Shown here: in pieces, positions 8,906 through 15,809 of the stretch
Layout of the letters: every line of letters begins with the position of its first letter
Numbering within the stretch: position 1 is the first letter of the stretch
From: Selenomonadaceae bacterium
GTDB lineage: Bacteria > Bacillota > Negativicutes > Selenomonadales > Selenomonadaceae
Assembly (NCBI GenBank): GCA_017427545.1
Contig: JAFRSO010000064.1
Location: forward strand, 1-36,008
Direction of reading: 5' to 3'
DNA: 36,008 nt
Position numbers and translations under genes: made by a program
Notes under the pieces: model-generated
Database searches by the model: none
The model's input: only the letters and a program-made list of their open reading frames with translations
What the model was told of the DNA's origin: nothing

Positions 8906-8932
8906 CTGTCAGCTACCGGCTAACAGCTAAAT
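8903..8932. repeat. Heptamer-periodic repeat, copy 3 (AGCT type)
   Basis: Four 7-bp units of the form AGCTNNN/GGCTAAC make a near-palindrome: TAGCTGTCAGC pairs with GGCTAACAGCTA with one mismatch. The TAG stop of the plus-strand gene (8903-8905) and the TAG stop of the minus-strand gene (8927-8929) both lie inside it. It therefore forms the whole junction between the two convergent genes. Confidence 0.78.
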
Positions 8933-9217
8933 ATCCCTCAAAAAGCCGCTGACCATTAAAAAGCTAACAGCCAAAAAAATCATGCAACCTATGACAAAAA
9001 TTATCCAGTCGGGCTTATATTTCCAAATAATTTCGCCGCTTAAAACTTCAAGCGACAGTTTGGAATTTTTTTCGGCGACGGGTAAATAAATCAGTGCGCC
9101 GAGCATCAGCCCGAAAATTAAAATTCCGACCATGCCGATTATCACGTCCGTCGGCGGCATTGTGATTAATCCCGAAAATGCATCGCCAACTGAATTTCCG
9201 GCAATTTCCCTCTCCAT
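8927..9217 (-). CDS. Small two-helix membrane protein
   Basis: A 96-residue protein with two clear transmembrane segments, VIIGMVGILIFGLMLGALIY and IIFVIGCMIFLAVSFLMVSG. A charged loop (KNSKLSLEVLSGEIIWKYKPD) lies between them and there is no signal peptide. It begins three bases after nrdG on the same strand, so it is very likely co-transcribed with it. I do not recognise the family. Its stop codon lies in a heptamer repeat, so the last residue or two may be of repeat origin. Confidence 0.75.
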   Translation of the reverse strand: MEREIAGNSVGDAFSGLITMPPTDVIIGMVGILIFGLMLGALIYLPVAEKNSKLSLEVLSGEIIWKYKPDWIIFVIGCMIFLAVSFLMVSGFLRDI

Positions 9218-9220
9218 TCT

Positions 9221-9715
9221 TCAACCTCCGATTTCCGTAAGGAGAACGATTTTTTTTTGCTTAAGAGTTTTTTTTACGTCAATGATTCGCTGATTGCTTG
9301 AGCCGCGAAATTGCAACTCCAAATCGCGTTGACTCTCGATAAATTCTCCGTCAATGAGCACGTCAACATTTTCAAGCAACGGTTCGGCTTCGGGCGGGAG
9401 ATTTTCAAAAGTGTAGCCGGTGTAGCACCAAACTGTCAGCCCGAAATTTTTTGCAGCACGGGCAATTTCTTCAGCCGCATCAATCTGCAAAAGAGGTTCG
9501 CCGCCCGTCAAAGTGATTCCGTCCAAGAGCGGATTTTTTTTTATCGCGGAAATAATTTCACTCGTATCAATGAGCCGCCCGCCGTTAAGATCGTGAGTTT
9601 CGGGATTGTGGCAACCTTCGCAATTCCGTCGACAGCCCTGCATAAAAATTGCAAACCGTATTCCGTCGCCGTCAACAAAACTTTCAGGCACAAGTCCCGC
9701 AATGCGAATCAGCAA
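9221..9715 (-). CDS. nrdG: Anaerobic ribonucleotide reductase activating protein NrdG
   Basis: Radical SAM activase that generates the glycyl radical on NrdD using a 4Fe-4S cluster and SAM. It has 164 residues. The cluster motif CxxxCxxC is at C28, C32 and C35 (GCRRNCEGCHNPE). The SAM-binding GGEP motif is in GITLTGGEPLLQ, followed by VWCYTGYTFE, and it ends in the usual FRGSSNQRIIDV region. The TTG start has GGAGGCG upstream and its own sigma-A promoter. It lies on the same strand as nrdD, but the two are separated by a PAP2 gene on the opposite strand. Normally the two genes are adjacent. Confidence 0.95.
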   Translation of the reverse strand: MLIRIAGLVPESFVDGDGIRFAIFMQGCRRNCEGCHNPETHDLNGGRLIDTSEIISAIKKNPLLDGITLTGGEPLLQIDAAEEIARAAKNFGLTVWCYTGYTFENLPPEAEPLLENVDVLIDGEFIESQRDLELQFRGSSNQRIIDVKKTLKQKKIVLLTEIGG

Positions 9716-9735
9716 ATTAATCGCCTCCGCCGTCG

Positions 9736-9764
9736 ATTATAATTCTTCGACTTGCAAAAGGCAA
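9736..9764 (-). promoter_or_regulatory. Sigma-A promoter of nrdG
   Basis: On the minus strand, TTGCCT (9764-9759) and a perfect TATAAT (9741-9736) are 17 bp apart, just ahead of the SD and TTG start of nrdG. This shows that nrdG can be expressed independently of nrdD. Confidence 0.65.
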
Positions 9765-9806
9765 CGAAATTTTTAGCCGCCGTGAATGCGCATGATTTTT
9801 TCTTGC

Positions 9807-9835
9807 TTGAAAAATTTCTTGACGCAATGTAAAAT
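9807..9835 (+). promoter_or_regulatory. Sigma-A promoter of the PAP2 gene
   Basis: TTGAAA (9807-9812) and TAAAAT (9830-9835) are separated by 17 bp. The SD AGAGGAGG follows at 9875-9882. Confidence 0.75.
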
Positions 9836-9888
9836 TGAAAACACTTTTTCGCAAAAATTTTTGCTGACCACTAAAGAGGAGGCTTGTT

Positions 9889-10830
9889 GTGGACTTAGAT
9901 TATTTAATTTTTTTGCAGGACTTGCGCGAGAATTGGGGCGGCGAAGGATTTTTTACGCTCGTCTCAAGCTTGCCGAAAAGCGCGTTGACGGCGTTAATCC
10001 CGGCAGTGCTTTTCTGGTGCATAAATAAACACGCGGGAATTTTTCTGCTGTTCAATGCGGAAATCGGACGCGTGATTAACGAGCTGTTGAAAGGAACTTT
10101 CTGCGTATATCGTCCGTGGTTCAAAGATGTGGATTTGACGCCTTCAGAACATGCAATGGCTAAAGCTTCGGAGTATTCTTTTCCGAGCGGCCACGCACAA
10201 TTCACGACGGCGATTTACGGCGGCTTCTCATTCTTCTATCGAAAAATTTTGCCGTGGCTGATAATTCCGTGCGGCTTGATAGTTTTGGCGGTCGCGTTCA
10301 GCAGAAACTTTTTGGGCGTGCACACTCCTCAAGACGTTTTGGTTGCGATAGCGTATTCAATCGGATTATTTTTCGTCGCGGAAAAAATTTTCACGTGGAT
10401 AGGCAAAGATGACGAGCGGAAATTAATATTTTTCGTCGGCGGATTAATTTCCGTCATGATAATTTTTGCATGGCTGTACTTCAAACCGTATCCCGAAGAT
10501 GTTTTTAACGGCAAAGTAATCGTCGACCCGCTGTCGGCAAGAGCAAATGCTTTCGACGCGCTGGGCTTCGGATTGTCATTTTTCCTCGGATGGTTTTTGG
10601 AGCAAAAATTTATCAACTTCAAAACAAAAGTTTCATCGAAAGATAAATTATGGCGAGTGATAATCGGCGTCGGGATTTTGGGCGTGATAGCAGTCGCGAT
10701 TTATCCCTTGCTGAAAATTTTCGTGAGCCTTGAGACGTACAAATTTTTCAAAGCATTTCTGCCATTCTTCGCGATACTTTTTATAATCCCGCTGATATTT
10801 ACGAAGGTCGAACAAAAATTTAAACGATAA
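9889..10830 (+). CDS. PAP2-family membrane phosphatase
   Basis: Integral-membrane acid phosphatase of the PAP2 superfamily, which acts on lipid phosphates such as phosphatidate or undecaprenyl pyrophosphate. All three signature motifs are present: KGTFCVYRP, the catalytic PSGH in SFPSGHAQFTT, and SRNFLGVHTPQDV. The 313 residues contain about eight hydrophobic helices. The C-terminal half (about 180-313) extends well beyond the catalytic core. The GTG start is preceded by AGAGGAGG at six-base spacing. It has its own promoter and terminator and is inserted in opposite orientation between nrdD and nrdG. The true substrate cannot be read from sequence. Confidence 0.9.
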   Translation: MDLDYLIFLQDLRENWGGEGFFTLVSSLPKSALTALIPAVLFWCINKHAGIFLLFNAEIGRVINELLKGTFCVYRPWFKDVDLTPSEHAMAKASEYSFPSGHAQFTTAIYGGFSFFYRKILPWLIIPCGLIVLAVAFSRNFLGVHTPQDVLVAIAYSIGLFFVAEKIFTWIGKDDERKLIFFVGGLISVMIIFAWLYFKPYPEDVFNGKVIVDPLSARANAFDALGFGLSFFLGWFLEQKFINFKTKVSSKDKLWRVIIGVGILGVIAVAIYPLLKIFVSLETYKFFKAFLPFFAILFIIPLIFTKVEQKFKR

Positions 10831-10832
10831 AA

Positions 10833-10869
10833 AAAATTCCTCCGCCAAATTTCTGACGGAGGTTTTTTT
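10833..10869. terminator. Bidirectional terminator between PAP2 gene and nrdD
   Basis: CCTCCG (10839-10844) pairs with CGGAGG (10857-10862). The hairpin is flanked by six A residues on the left and seven T residues on the right, so it can stop transcription from either side. Its T-run overlaps the nrdD stop codon (10868-10870). Confidence 0.88.
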
Positions 10870-13063
10870 ATTTGTCATTAGGTTTTAATCGCGCAATGTG
10901 GAAAGTTCCGGTCTCAATTTCTTTCCTGTGACAATGCGGACACTCATTGGCGATAATTCCCGTGTAGCCGCAAACGGGATCGCGGTCGACGGGGTGATTG
11001 ATTGAAAAGTAGCCCATATCGGCATCATGCATTGCCCTGACGAGAGCTTCAAACGCTGAAATATTTTTTGTCGGATCGCCGTCCATTTCGATATATGCGA
11101 TATGCCCCGCGTTACAAATCGCGTGATACGGTGCCTCAATTCTGATTTTGTCGCCCGCGCAAATTGGAAAGTAAACGGGCACGTGGCTTGAATTGGTCAT
11201 GTAAGGACGATCCGTGACGCCTTTGATGTTGCCGTAAATTTTTCTGTTGGAGCGTTGAAATTGCCCCGCAGTCGATTCGGCCGGCGTCCCAAAAGTCGTC
11301 CAATTTCTCTTTTCACGCGTGGTGTAATCGTCGGTTCTCTCGCGAAGATGACGGACGATTTTTAAGCCGAGTTCTTGAGCCTCTTCGCTTTGACCGTGAT
11401 GCTTTCCCGTTAGCGCAACCAAACATTCCGCCAGCCCGCAAAATCCGATTGAGTAGCTCGCGTGCTTGAGGACATCTTTAATTTTATCATTCGGCTTGAG
11501 CTTTTCCGAATCCATCCAAACGCCCTGCCCCATGAGAAACGGGAAATTGTAAACGTGCTTTTCCTCAATCGTCTTGAGCCGAAAGAGAATATAATCATGG
11601 CAAAGCGTTATGTACTTGTCGTAAAGCTTGAAAAATTCTTCGACATTGCCTTTCGATTCGAGCGCGAGTTTCGGCAAATTTATCGTCACGAAGGCAAAAT
11701 TCCCGCGACTGCCGGATTCTTCGCGCCCATTGACATTCGACATAACACGCGTCCGACAACCCATCGTCGCAACGTAACTGTTATAATCGCCGGGCTTGTA
11801 GTATTGCAAATTATACGGCGCGTCAATGTTCACGAAATTTGGGAACAATCTTTTTGCACTGACTTTGCACGCCTGACGGAATAAATCATAATTCGGATCG
11901 CCGACGTTGTAGTTGACGCCGCTTTTGAGTTGAAAGACGCTTATCGGGAAAATCGGAGTTTCACCATTGCCCAAGCCCTCGTCGATAGCGTTCAAGACCT
12001 CGTGAATCACCAGCCGACCTTCCGGGGAAGTATCCATGCCGTAATTGATTGAGCTGAACGGCACCTGCGCGCCCGCTCTTGAATGTAAAGTGTTGAAATT
12101 GTGGATCAACGCCTCCATAGCTTGATGAGTTTCCTCTTCAACGTCCGCGCAGGCAAGTTTGTAAATTTTCTCCGCAATTTTTTTGTCACCGACGACTTGC
12201 GCCAAATTCTCGACGGCAGCGGGATTTTCTCCCTGCGAATAAGTGCAAACATTAAAATCAACTTCGCCCGCCGCTTGACAATCGCAAAATTCACAGGCGC
12301 GTTTAATCTCGTCGCGAATCGTCCGCCTGAAAGATTTTTTTACACCTTCCGCCATCGCATAATCAAACGCGTTAATTGATTGCCCGCCGAACATATCATT
12401 TTGATTGCTCTGAATTGCGATACATGCCAGCGACGCATATGAGCGGATAGAATTTGGTTCACGCAAAAAACCATGTCCCGTTGAAAAGCCGCCGCGAAAA
12501 AGTTTCAACAAATCAATTTGGCAGCAGTTGAACGTTATCAAACTGAAATCTTTGTCGTGAATATGAATCCAGTTTTCTTTATCCGCCTGTGCAAATTCTT
12601 CGGGCAGGACGTAGTTGTCGACGAAGTGTTTGGAACTTTCCGCGCCGAGCTTGAGCATAATGCCCATTGAAGCGTCAGTGTTGATGTTGGCATTGTCGCG
12701 CTTGAGATCGATATCCATGCTGTCGGCAAAAAAAATATCGCGGTAGGTGTCCATCAACTTTTTCTGTGCGGCACGACGTTGAGAATGTTTCTGCCGATAA
12801 ACGATGAATTGTTTCGCCACGTTAAAAAATCCGTGAGCCATCAAACATTTCTCAACCTGGTCTTGAATGGCCTCGACACCGATAATTTCGTTTTCGGCAA
12901 TGGCGCGTTCAACAGAATCCGTCACGAGTTCAACGTCATCATCGGAGAGTTTATCGGCGGGTGTTGAGGCGTCACGATTTGCGCCGGCTATCGCGTTAAA
13001 AATTTTCTCGCGGTCGTAATTGACTTTCTGCCCCGAACGCTTCCGAACCTTAACCAGCTTCAA
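10868..13063 (-). CDS. nrdD: Anaerobic ribonucleoside-triphosphate reductase NrdD, lacking the glycyl-radical tail
   Basis: Class III reductase converting NTPs to dNTPs. It has 731 residues. The N-terminal ATP cone (KRSGQKVNYDREKIFNAI) spans about 5-95, and the barrel follows with DKDFSLITFNCCQIDL, GMDTSPEGR and the finger-loop Cys in ATMGCRTRV. The C-terminal zinc ribbon reads DPVCGYTG then CPHC (C698, C708, C711), with Asp where the first Cys is expected. The protein then stops after FHIARLKPNDK. The canonical glycyl-radical segment (R-V/I-C/T-G-Y-L) is absent. TTG start with AAAGGAGG. No frameshifted tail follows in any frame before the terminator. It may be truncated, or may need a separately encoded tail. 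Confidence 0.9.
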   Translation of the reverse strand: MKLVKVRKRSGQKVNYDREKIFNAIAGANRDASTPADKLSDDDVELVTDSVERAIAENEIIGVEAIQDQVEKCLMAHGFFNVAKQFIVYRQKHSQRRAAQKKLMDTYRDIFFADSMDIDLKRDNANINTDASMGIMLKLGAESSKHFVDNYVLPEEFAQADKENWIHIHDKDFSLITFNCCQIDLLKLFRGGFSTGHGFLREPNSIRSYASLACIAIQSNQNDMFGGQSINAFDYAMAEGVKKSFRRTIRDEIKRACEFCDCQAAGEVDFNVCTYSQGENPAAVENLAQVVGDKKIAEKIYKLACADVEEETHQAMEALIHNFNTLHSRAGAQVPFSSINYGMDTSPEGRLVIHEVLNAIDEGLGNGETPIFPISVFQLKSGVNYNVGDPNYDLFRQACKVSAKRLFPNFVNIDAPYNLQYYKPGDYNSYVATMGCRTRVMSNVNGREESGSRGNFAFVTINLPKLALESKGNVEEFFKLYDKYITLCHDYILFRLKTIEEKHVYNFPFLMGQGVWMDSEKLKPNDKIKDVLKHASYSIGFCGLAECLVALTGKHHGQSEEAQELGLKIVRHLRERTDDYTTREKRNWTTFGTPAESTAGQFQRSNRKIYGNIKGVTDRPYMTNSSHVPVYFPICAGDKIRIEAPYHAICNAGHIAYIEMDGDPTKNISAFEALVRAMHDADMGYFSINHPVDRDPVCGYTGIIANECPHCHRKEIETGTFHIARLKPNDK

Positions 13064-13147
13064 TTTATCTCCCTCCTTTCAAAGTGTGAAAAAAAAACAC
13101 CTGCCCTCCTCCCGCAGAAATCATTATTCAAATTTGAAAACGGCGCG

Positions 13148-13153
13148 ATTATA
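13148..13153 (-). promoter_or_regulatory. Predicted -10 box of the nrdD promoter
   Basis: A perfect TATAAT on the minus strand (13153-13148), with a weak TTTTCA-like -35 box 17 bp upstream, about 85 bases before the nrdD start. I see no convincing NrdR box in 13064-13260. Confidence 0.5.
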
Positions 13154-13255
13154 TCATTTGCCACTCTGATTGAAAAGACGTTTGGAAATTTGGCGGCGGT
13201 ACGCGAAAGGCTATAATTCAGTGTTTAACGGGTGCGATGTCACAAAGTCGACACA

Positions 13256-13284
13256 TTGACGGTTAAGAAAAATTTTTCTATAAT
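13256..13284 (+). promoter_or_regulatory. Sigma-A promoter of the sufC-sufB-like pair
   Basis: TTGACG (13256-13261) and TATAAT (13279-13284) are separated by 17 bp, 37 bases before the ATG. A second TATAAT at 13212-13217 has no good -35 box. GTCGAC-type repeats occur at the promoter and could be an operator, which is unproven. Confidence 0.85.
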
Positions 13285-13321
13285 CTGTCGACAACGCTTA
13301 AACTAAAAGGCGGTGACATTT

Positions 13322-14050
13322 ATGTTGGAGCTTAAAAATATTTTTTTCACGGTCAATGACGCGGGCACTGACGTTGAAATTCTTCGTGACGTGAATTTGA
13401 AGATTGACGCGCAAAAATTTATCGTGATAACCGGCCCGAACGGTAGCGGCAAGTCGACGTTGGCGAAAATCATTGCGGGTATCGAAAAACCTTCGAGCGG
13501 CAAAATTATTTTCAACGGCGAGGACATTACCGACAAAAGTATCACGGAGCGTGCAAGGTTGGGAATAGGTTTTGCATTTCAACAGCCCGTGAGGTTCAAA
13601 GGCTTGGAAGTTTTTGACTTGCTTAGGTTGGCGTCGGGAAAAAATTTGACGATAACGGATGCTTGCGAATATCTGTCCGAAGTCGGGCTTTGTGCGAAAG
13701 ATTATATCAATCGCGAAGTCAACGCGTCATTGTCGGGCGGAGAATTGAAACGGATTGAAATCGCAATGATTTTGGCGCGGAAAAGTAAGCTGACAATTTT
13801 TGACGAGCCGGAAGCGGGTATCGACATTTGGAGTTTCCAAAACCTGATTAGGATTTTCGAGAAGATGCGCCGCGAAATTCGCAACAGCTCGATCATCATC
13901 ATTTCACACCAAGAACGCCTGATAAGCATTGCCGACGAGATTGTTGTCCTCGTGAACGGCAGGATACAACATCAAGGCAGCGGTAAAGAAATTCTGCCGA
14001 AACTCATCGGGACGAAATCAATTTCAAGCGTCTGTGACAAGTTGAAATGA
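13322..14050 (+). CDS. sufC: SufC-type Fe-S assembly ATPase (SMS-like)
   Basis: ABC-family ATPase that drives Fe-S cluster assembly on its SufB-type partner; not a transporter. It has 242 residues. Walker A GPNGSGKST is at 38-46, the ABC signature is LSGGELKR, and Walker B is LTIFDEPEAGIDIW, the SufC-specific sequence replacing the transporter-type D-loop. The switch region is IIIISHQERL. I take the ATG at 13322 rather than the GTG at 13313, because the SD (AAGGCGGTG) overlaps that GTG. It sits nine bases before the SufB-like gene. No sufD, sufS, sufU or sufE accompanies it, which fits the minimal SufBC-like SMS systems of anaerobes. Confidence 0.92.
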   Translation: MLELKNIFFTVNDAGTDVEILRDVNLKIDAQKFIVITGPNGSGKSTLAKIIAGIEKPSSGKIIFNGEDITDKSITERARLGIGFAFQQPVRFKGLEVFDLLRLASGKNLTITDACEYLSEVGLCAKDYINREVNASLSGGELKRIEIAMILARKSKLTIFDEPEAGIDIWSFQNLIRIFEKMRREIRNSSIIIISHQERLISIADEIVVLVNGRIQHQGSGKEILPKLIGTKSISSVCDKLK

Positions 14051-14059
14051 GGTGCGATT

Positions 14060-14986
14060 ATGTTTGAAATGGACGATATACAGAAGCGGATTCTGCGTGA
14101 AGTCGCCGATTTGCATAAAGTTCCTTCCGGCGCGTATAATTTTCGGGTGAACAGCCAACTTGCCGGCCGCAATAACAGCGCGAATATCGAAATCACGTCG
14201 AAAGAAGACGGCAGCGGTATCGACATTCGGATAAAGTCCGGCACCGTCAATGAAAGCGTGCATATTCCCGTTGTGTTGAGTGTGAGCGGCTTGACTGAAG
14301 TTGTCTACAATGATTTTTACGTCGGGGAAAATTGCGACGTCGTGATTGTTGCCGGTTGCGGGATTGATAATTGCGGCGTGCAAAATTCTCAACACGACGG
14401 TATCCACAGATTTTTTGTTGGGAAAAATTCCAAAGTCAAATACGTTGAAAAACATTACGGCTCCGGCACCGGTACCGGCAAGCGAATTTTGAATCCAACG
14501 ACCGAAGTCAATCTGGACGAAGGCTCCGTCATGGAAATGGAAATGGTTCAGATTAAGGGCGTTGATTCGACGAACAGAAAAACTCTTGCGACTTTGAAGG
14601 CGGACGCGAAATTATTTGTCCGTGAAAGATTAATGACGCATGGTGTGCAGCAGGCGTTGAGCGGCTATCACGTTTCACTTGACGGCGAAAACTCCAAGGC
14701 TGATGTCGTATCGCGTTCCGTTGCCAAAGAAAATTCTTACCAGAAATTAGACTTGTGCATTATCGGCAACGCGGCCTGTCACGGTCACACCGAATGCGAT
14801 TCAATCATCATGGACGGCGGAAAAATTTTGGCAGTGCCGTCGCTTGAGGCCAATCACGTCGACGCAATGTTAGTTCATGAAGCGGCAATCGGTAAAATCG
14901 CCGGTGAACAGCTGATTAAATTGATGACGTTGGGCTTGACTGAAAAAGAAGCTGAAGAAAAAATTATCAGCGGCTTTTTGAAATGA
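14060..14986 (+). CDS. sufB: SufB/SufD-family scaffold, short form (SmsB-like)
   Basis: Beta-helix scaffold that with SufC builds Fe-S clusters. At 308 residues it is much shorter than SufB (about 470-495), lacking much of the N-terminal region. The conserved core is present: HGHTECDSIIMDG with C246, matching the SufB cluster-site Cys in CDS, and LVHEAAIGKI with H273 and E274, matching the SufB His/Glu pair. The C-terminal helix LMTLGLTEKEAEEKIISGF is typical. The N-terminal 45 residues resemble the SufBD entry helix (VPSGAYNFRVNS). SD GAGGTG. A heptamer element begins directly after its TGA stop. Named sufB by family; smsB is an equally good label. Confidence 0.9.
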   Translation: MFEMDDIQKRILREVADLHKVPSGAYNFRVNSQLAGRNNSANIEITSKEDGSGIDIRIKSGTVNESVHIPVVLSVSGLTEVVYNDFYVGENCDVVIVAGCGIDNCGVQNSQHDGIHRFFVGKNSKVKYVEKHYGSGTGTGKRILNPTTEVNLDEGSVMEMEMVQIKGVDSTNRKTLATLKADAKLFVRERLMTHGVQQALSGYHVSLDGENSKADVVSRSVAKENSYQKLDLCIIGNAACHGHTECDSIIMDGGKILAVPSLEANHVDAMLVHEAAIGKIAGEQLIKLMTLGLTEKEAEEKIISGFLK

Positions 14987-15015
14987 GGAACTAGGAGCTA
15001 ACAGCTATCAGCTAA
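14987..15015. repeat. Heptamer-periodic repeat, copy 4 (sufB junction)
   Basis: Units GGAACTA, GGAGCTA, ACAGCTA and TCAGCTA run in exact 7-bp register. It starts right after the sufB-like stop and contains the TGA stop (15010-15008) of the convergent minus-strand gene. The element forms the junction of the two genes, as at 8903-8932. Confidence 0.75.
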
Positions 15016-15637
15016 AAGAGGCGGTGAAAGTGACTTTGCCGCTGTCAGCATGTACGGAATAAATCACGCGTCCGCGAGTCGTCGTCCAATCGTAACTGCC
15101 TTCCGTCGAAACTTCCTTGAGCATACGCAAATCGCGGAAAACTTCGCTGCGATCATCGCGGTCAAGTTCGGGGTTGAGCGTCGCGATTAAAAGTCCGAGC
15201 ACGTTAATCGTCTGAAAGGATTCGTCTTTAGTTTCGGGTTGAGTAAAAATTTTCAGTTCGGTAACTTGCCCGCTGTCATCAACCGTCCCGACTATTTTAA
15301 GTTTCGGCGTGAACTCGTAAGAAAAATTTTTCCCGTCAACATTGAACGCGGCGATTTCAATTCCGAGATTTGGCGCGAGTTTTCGTGAGGAGGCGTTGAA
15401 TTTTTCGCGGAACTGTTCAGCCGTCAAACTCTGCTCGAAACCTTTTGAACTGCCCAAAATATTTTCCACATTGCCGGCGGAAATGTTAGCGTATATGAAA
15501 AATGCAAAACATACGACGGCAAGGGCAATGTTGGTTTTCTTGTCGAAGGTCGAATATTTATGCATGAACCACCAGCCGAGTGGCGGAATAAAAATCAGCA
15601 ACGTAATCATCGCCGCGGTTTTTATGTATGAAGTCAA
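15008..15637 (-). CDS. Membrane-anchored protein, unknown function
   Basis: A 209-residue protein with two N-terminal transmembrane segments (TAAMITLLIFIPPLGWWFMH and IALAVVCFAFFIYANISAG). They are followed by a soluble domain of about 150 residues, probably outside the membrane (SLTAEQFREKFNASSRKLAPNLGIE onward). I do not recognise the family. The first part resembles small phage-like or lipoprotein-like sensors only in layout. The TTG at 15637 is preceded by AGAGGTG at seven-base spacing; the longer TTG at 15655 would include that SD. The stop codon lies within a heptamer repeat, so its last residues are repeat-derived. Confidence 0.7.
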   Translation of the reverse strand: MTSYIKTAAMITLLIFIPPLGWWFMHKYSTFDKKTNIALAVVCFAFFIYANISAGNVENILGSSKGFEQSLTAEQFREKFNASSRKLAPNLGIEIAAFNVDGKNFSYEFTPKLKIVGTVDDSGQVTELKIFTQPETKDESFQTINVLGLLIATLNPELDRDDRSEVFRDLRMLKEVSTEGSYDWTTTRGRVIYSVHADSGKVTFTASFS

Positions 15638-15662
15638 AGCGTCGTCACCTCTCAAAAGAATC

Positions 15663-15694
15663 AGCCCGCCGAATTTTTCTCGACGGGCTTTTTA
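15663..15694. terminator. Hairpin terminator between PTS gene and the 15008 gene
   Basis: AGCCCGCCGA (15663-15672) pairs with TCGACGGGCT (15680-15689) with one mismatch. It is followed by TTTTT on plus, while the minus strand has a weaker T-rich stretch. It is the best candidate for the end of the PTS transcript. Confidence 0.6.
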
Positions 15695-15722
15695 CTAAGG
15701 AAGAATATTTTTCACTCGAACA

Positions 15723-15800
15723 TTAGGAACTAGTAATTAGGAACTGGGAACTAGTAGGGATTAGTTTTCTAGTTCCTAGTTCCTGGTTCCTAGTTCCTAG
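15723..15800. repeat. Heptamer-periodic inverted repeat, copy 5 (downstream of PTS gene)
   Basis: A 78-bp element matching copy 1 (1835-1912) at all but six positions: four loop bases (TTTT for AAAA) and a two-base change in one right-arm unit (CTGGTTC for CCAGTTC). It lies nine bases beyond the PTS stop codon and can fold into a long hairpin. Confidence 0.9.
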
Positions 15801-15809
15801 AAAACCGAC

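Noticed and set aside
10648..10878. 76-residue minus-strand frame just after nrdD, tested as a missing NrdD tail
   Set aside because: It has no GY motif or other NrdD similarity and runs through the terminator and antisense to the PAP2 gene.
10967..10990. VCGYTG in NrdD as the glycyl-radical site
   Set aside because: It fits the last part of the glycyl-radical signature but lacks the Arg, and aligns better with the zinc ribbon that is followed by CPxC.
13064..13260. NrdR box upstream of nrdD
   Set aside because: No sequence resembling the paired NrdR consensus was found. CTGC...GCAG at 13102-13117 is too short to count.
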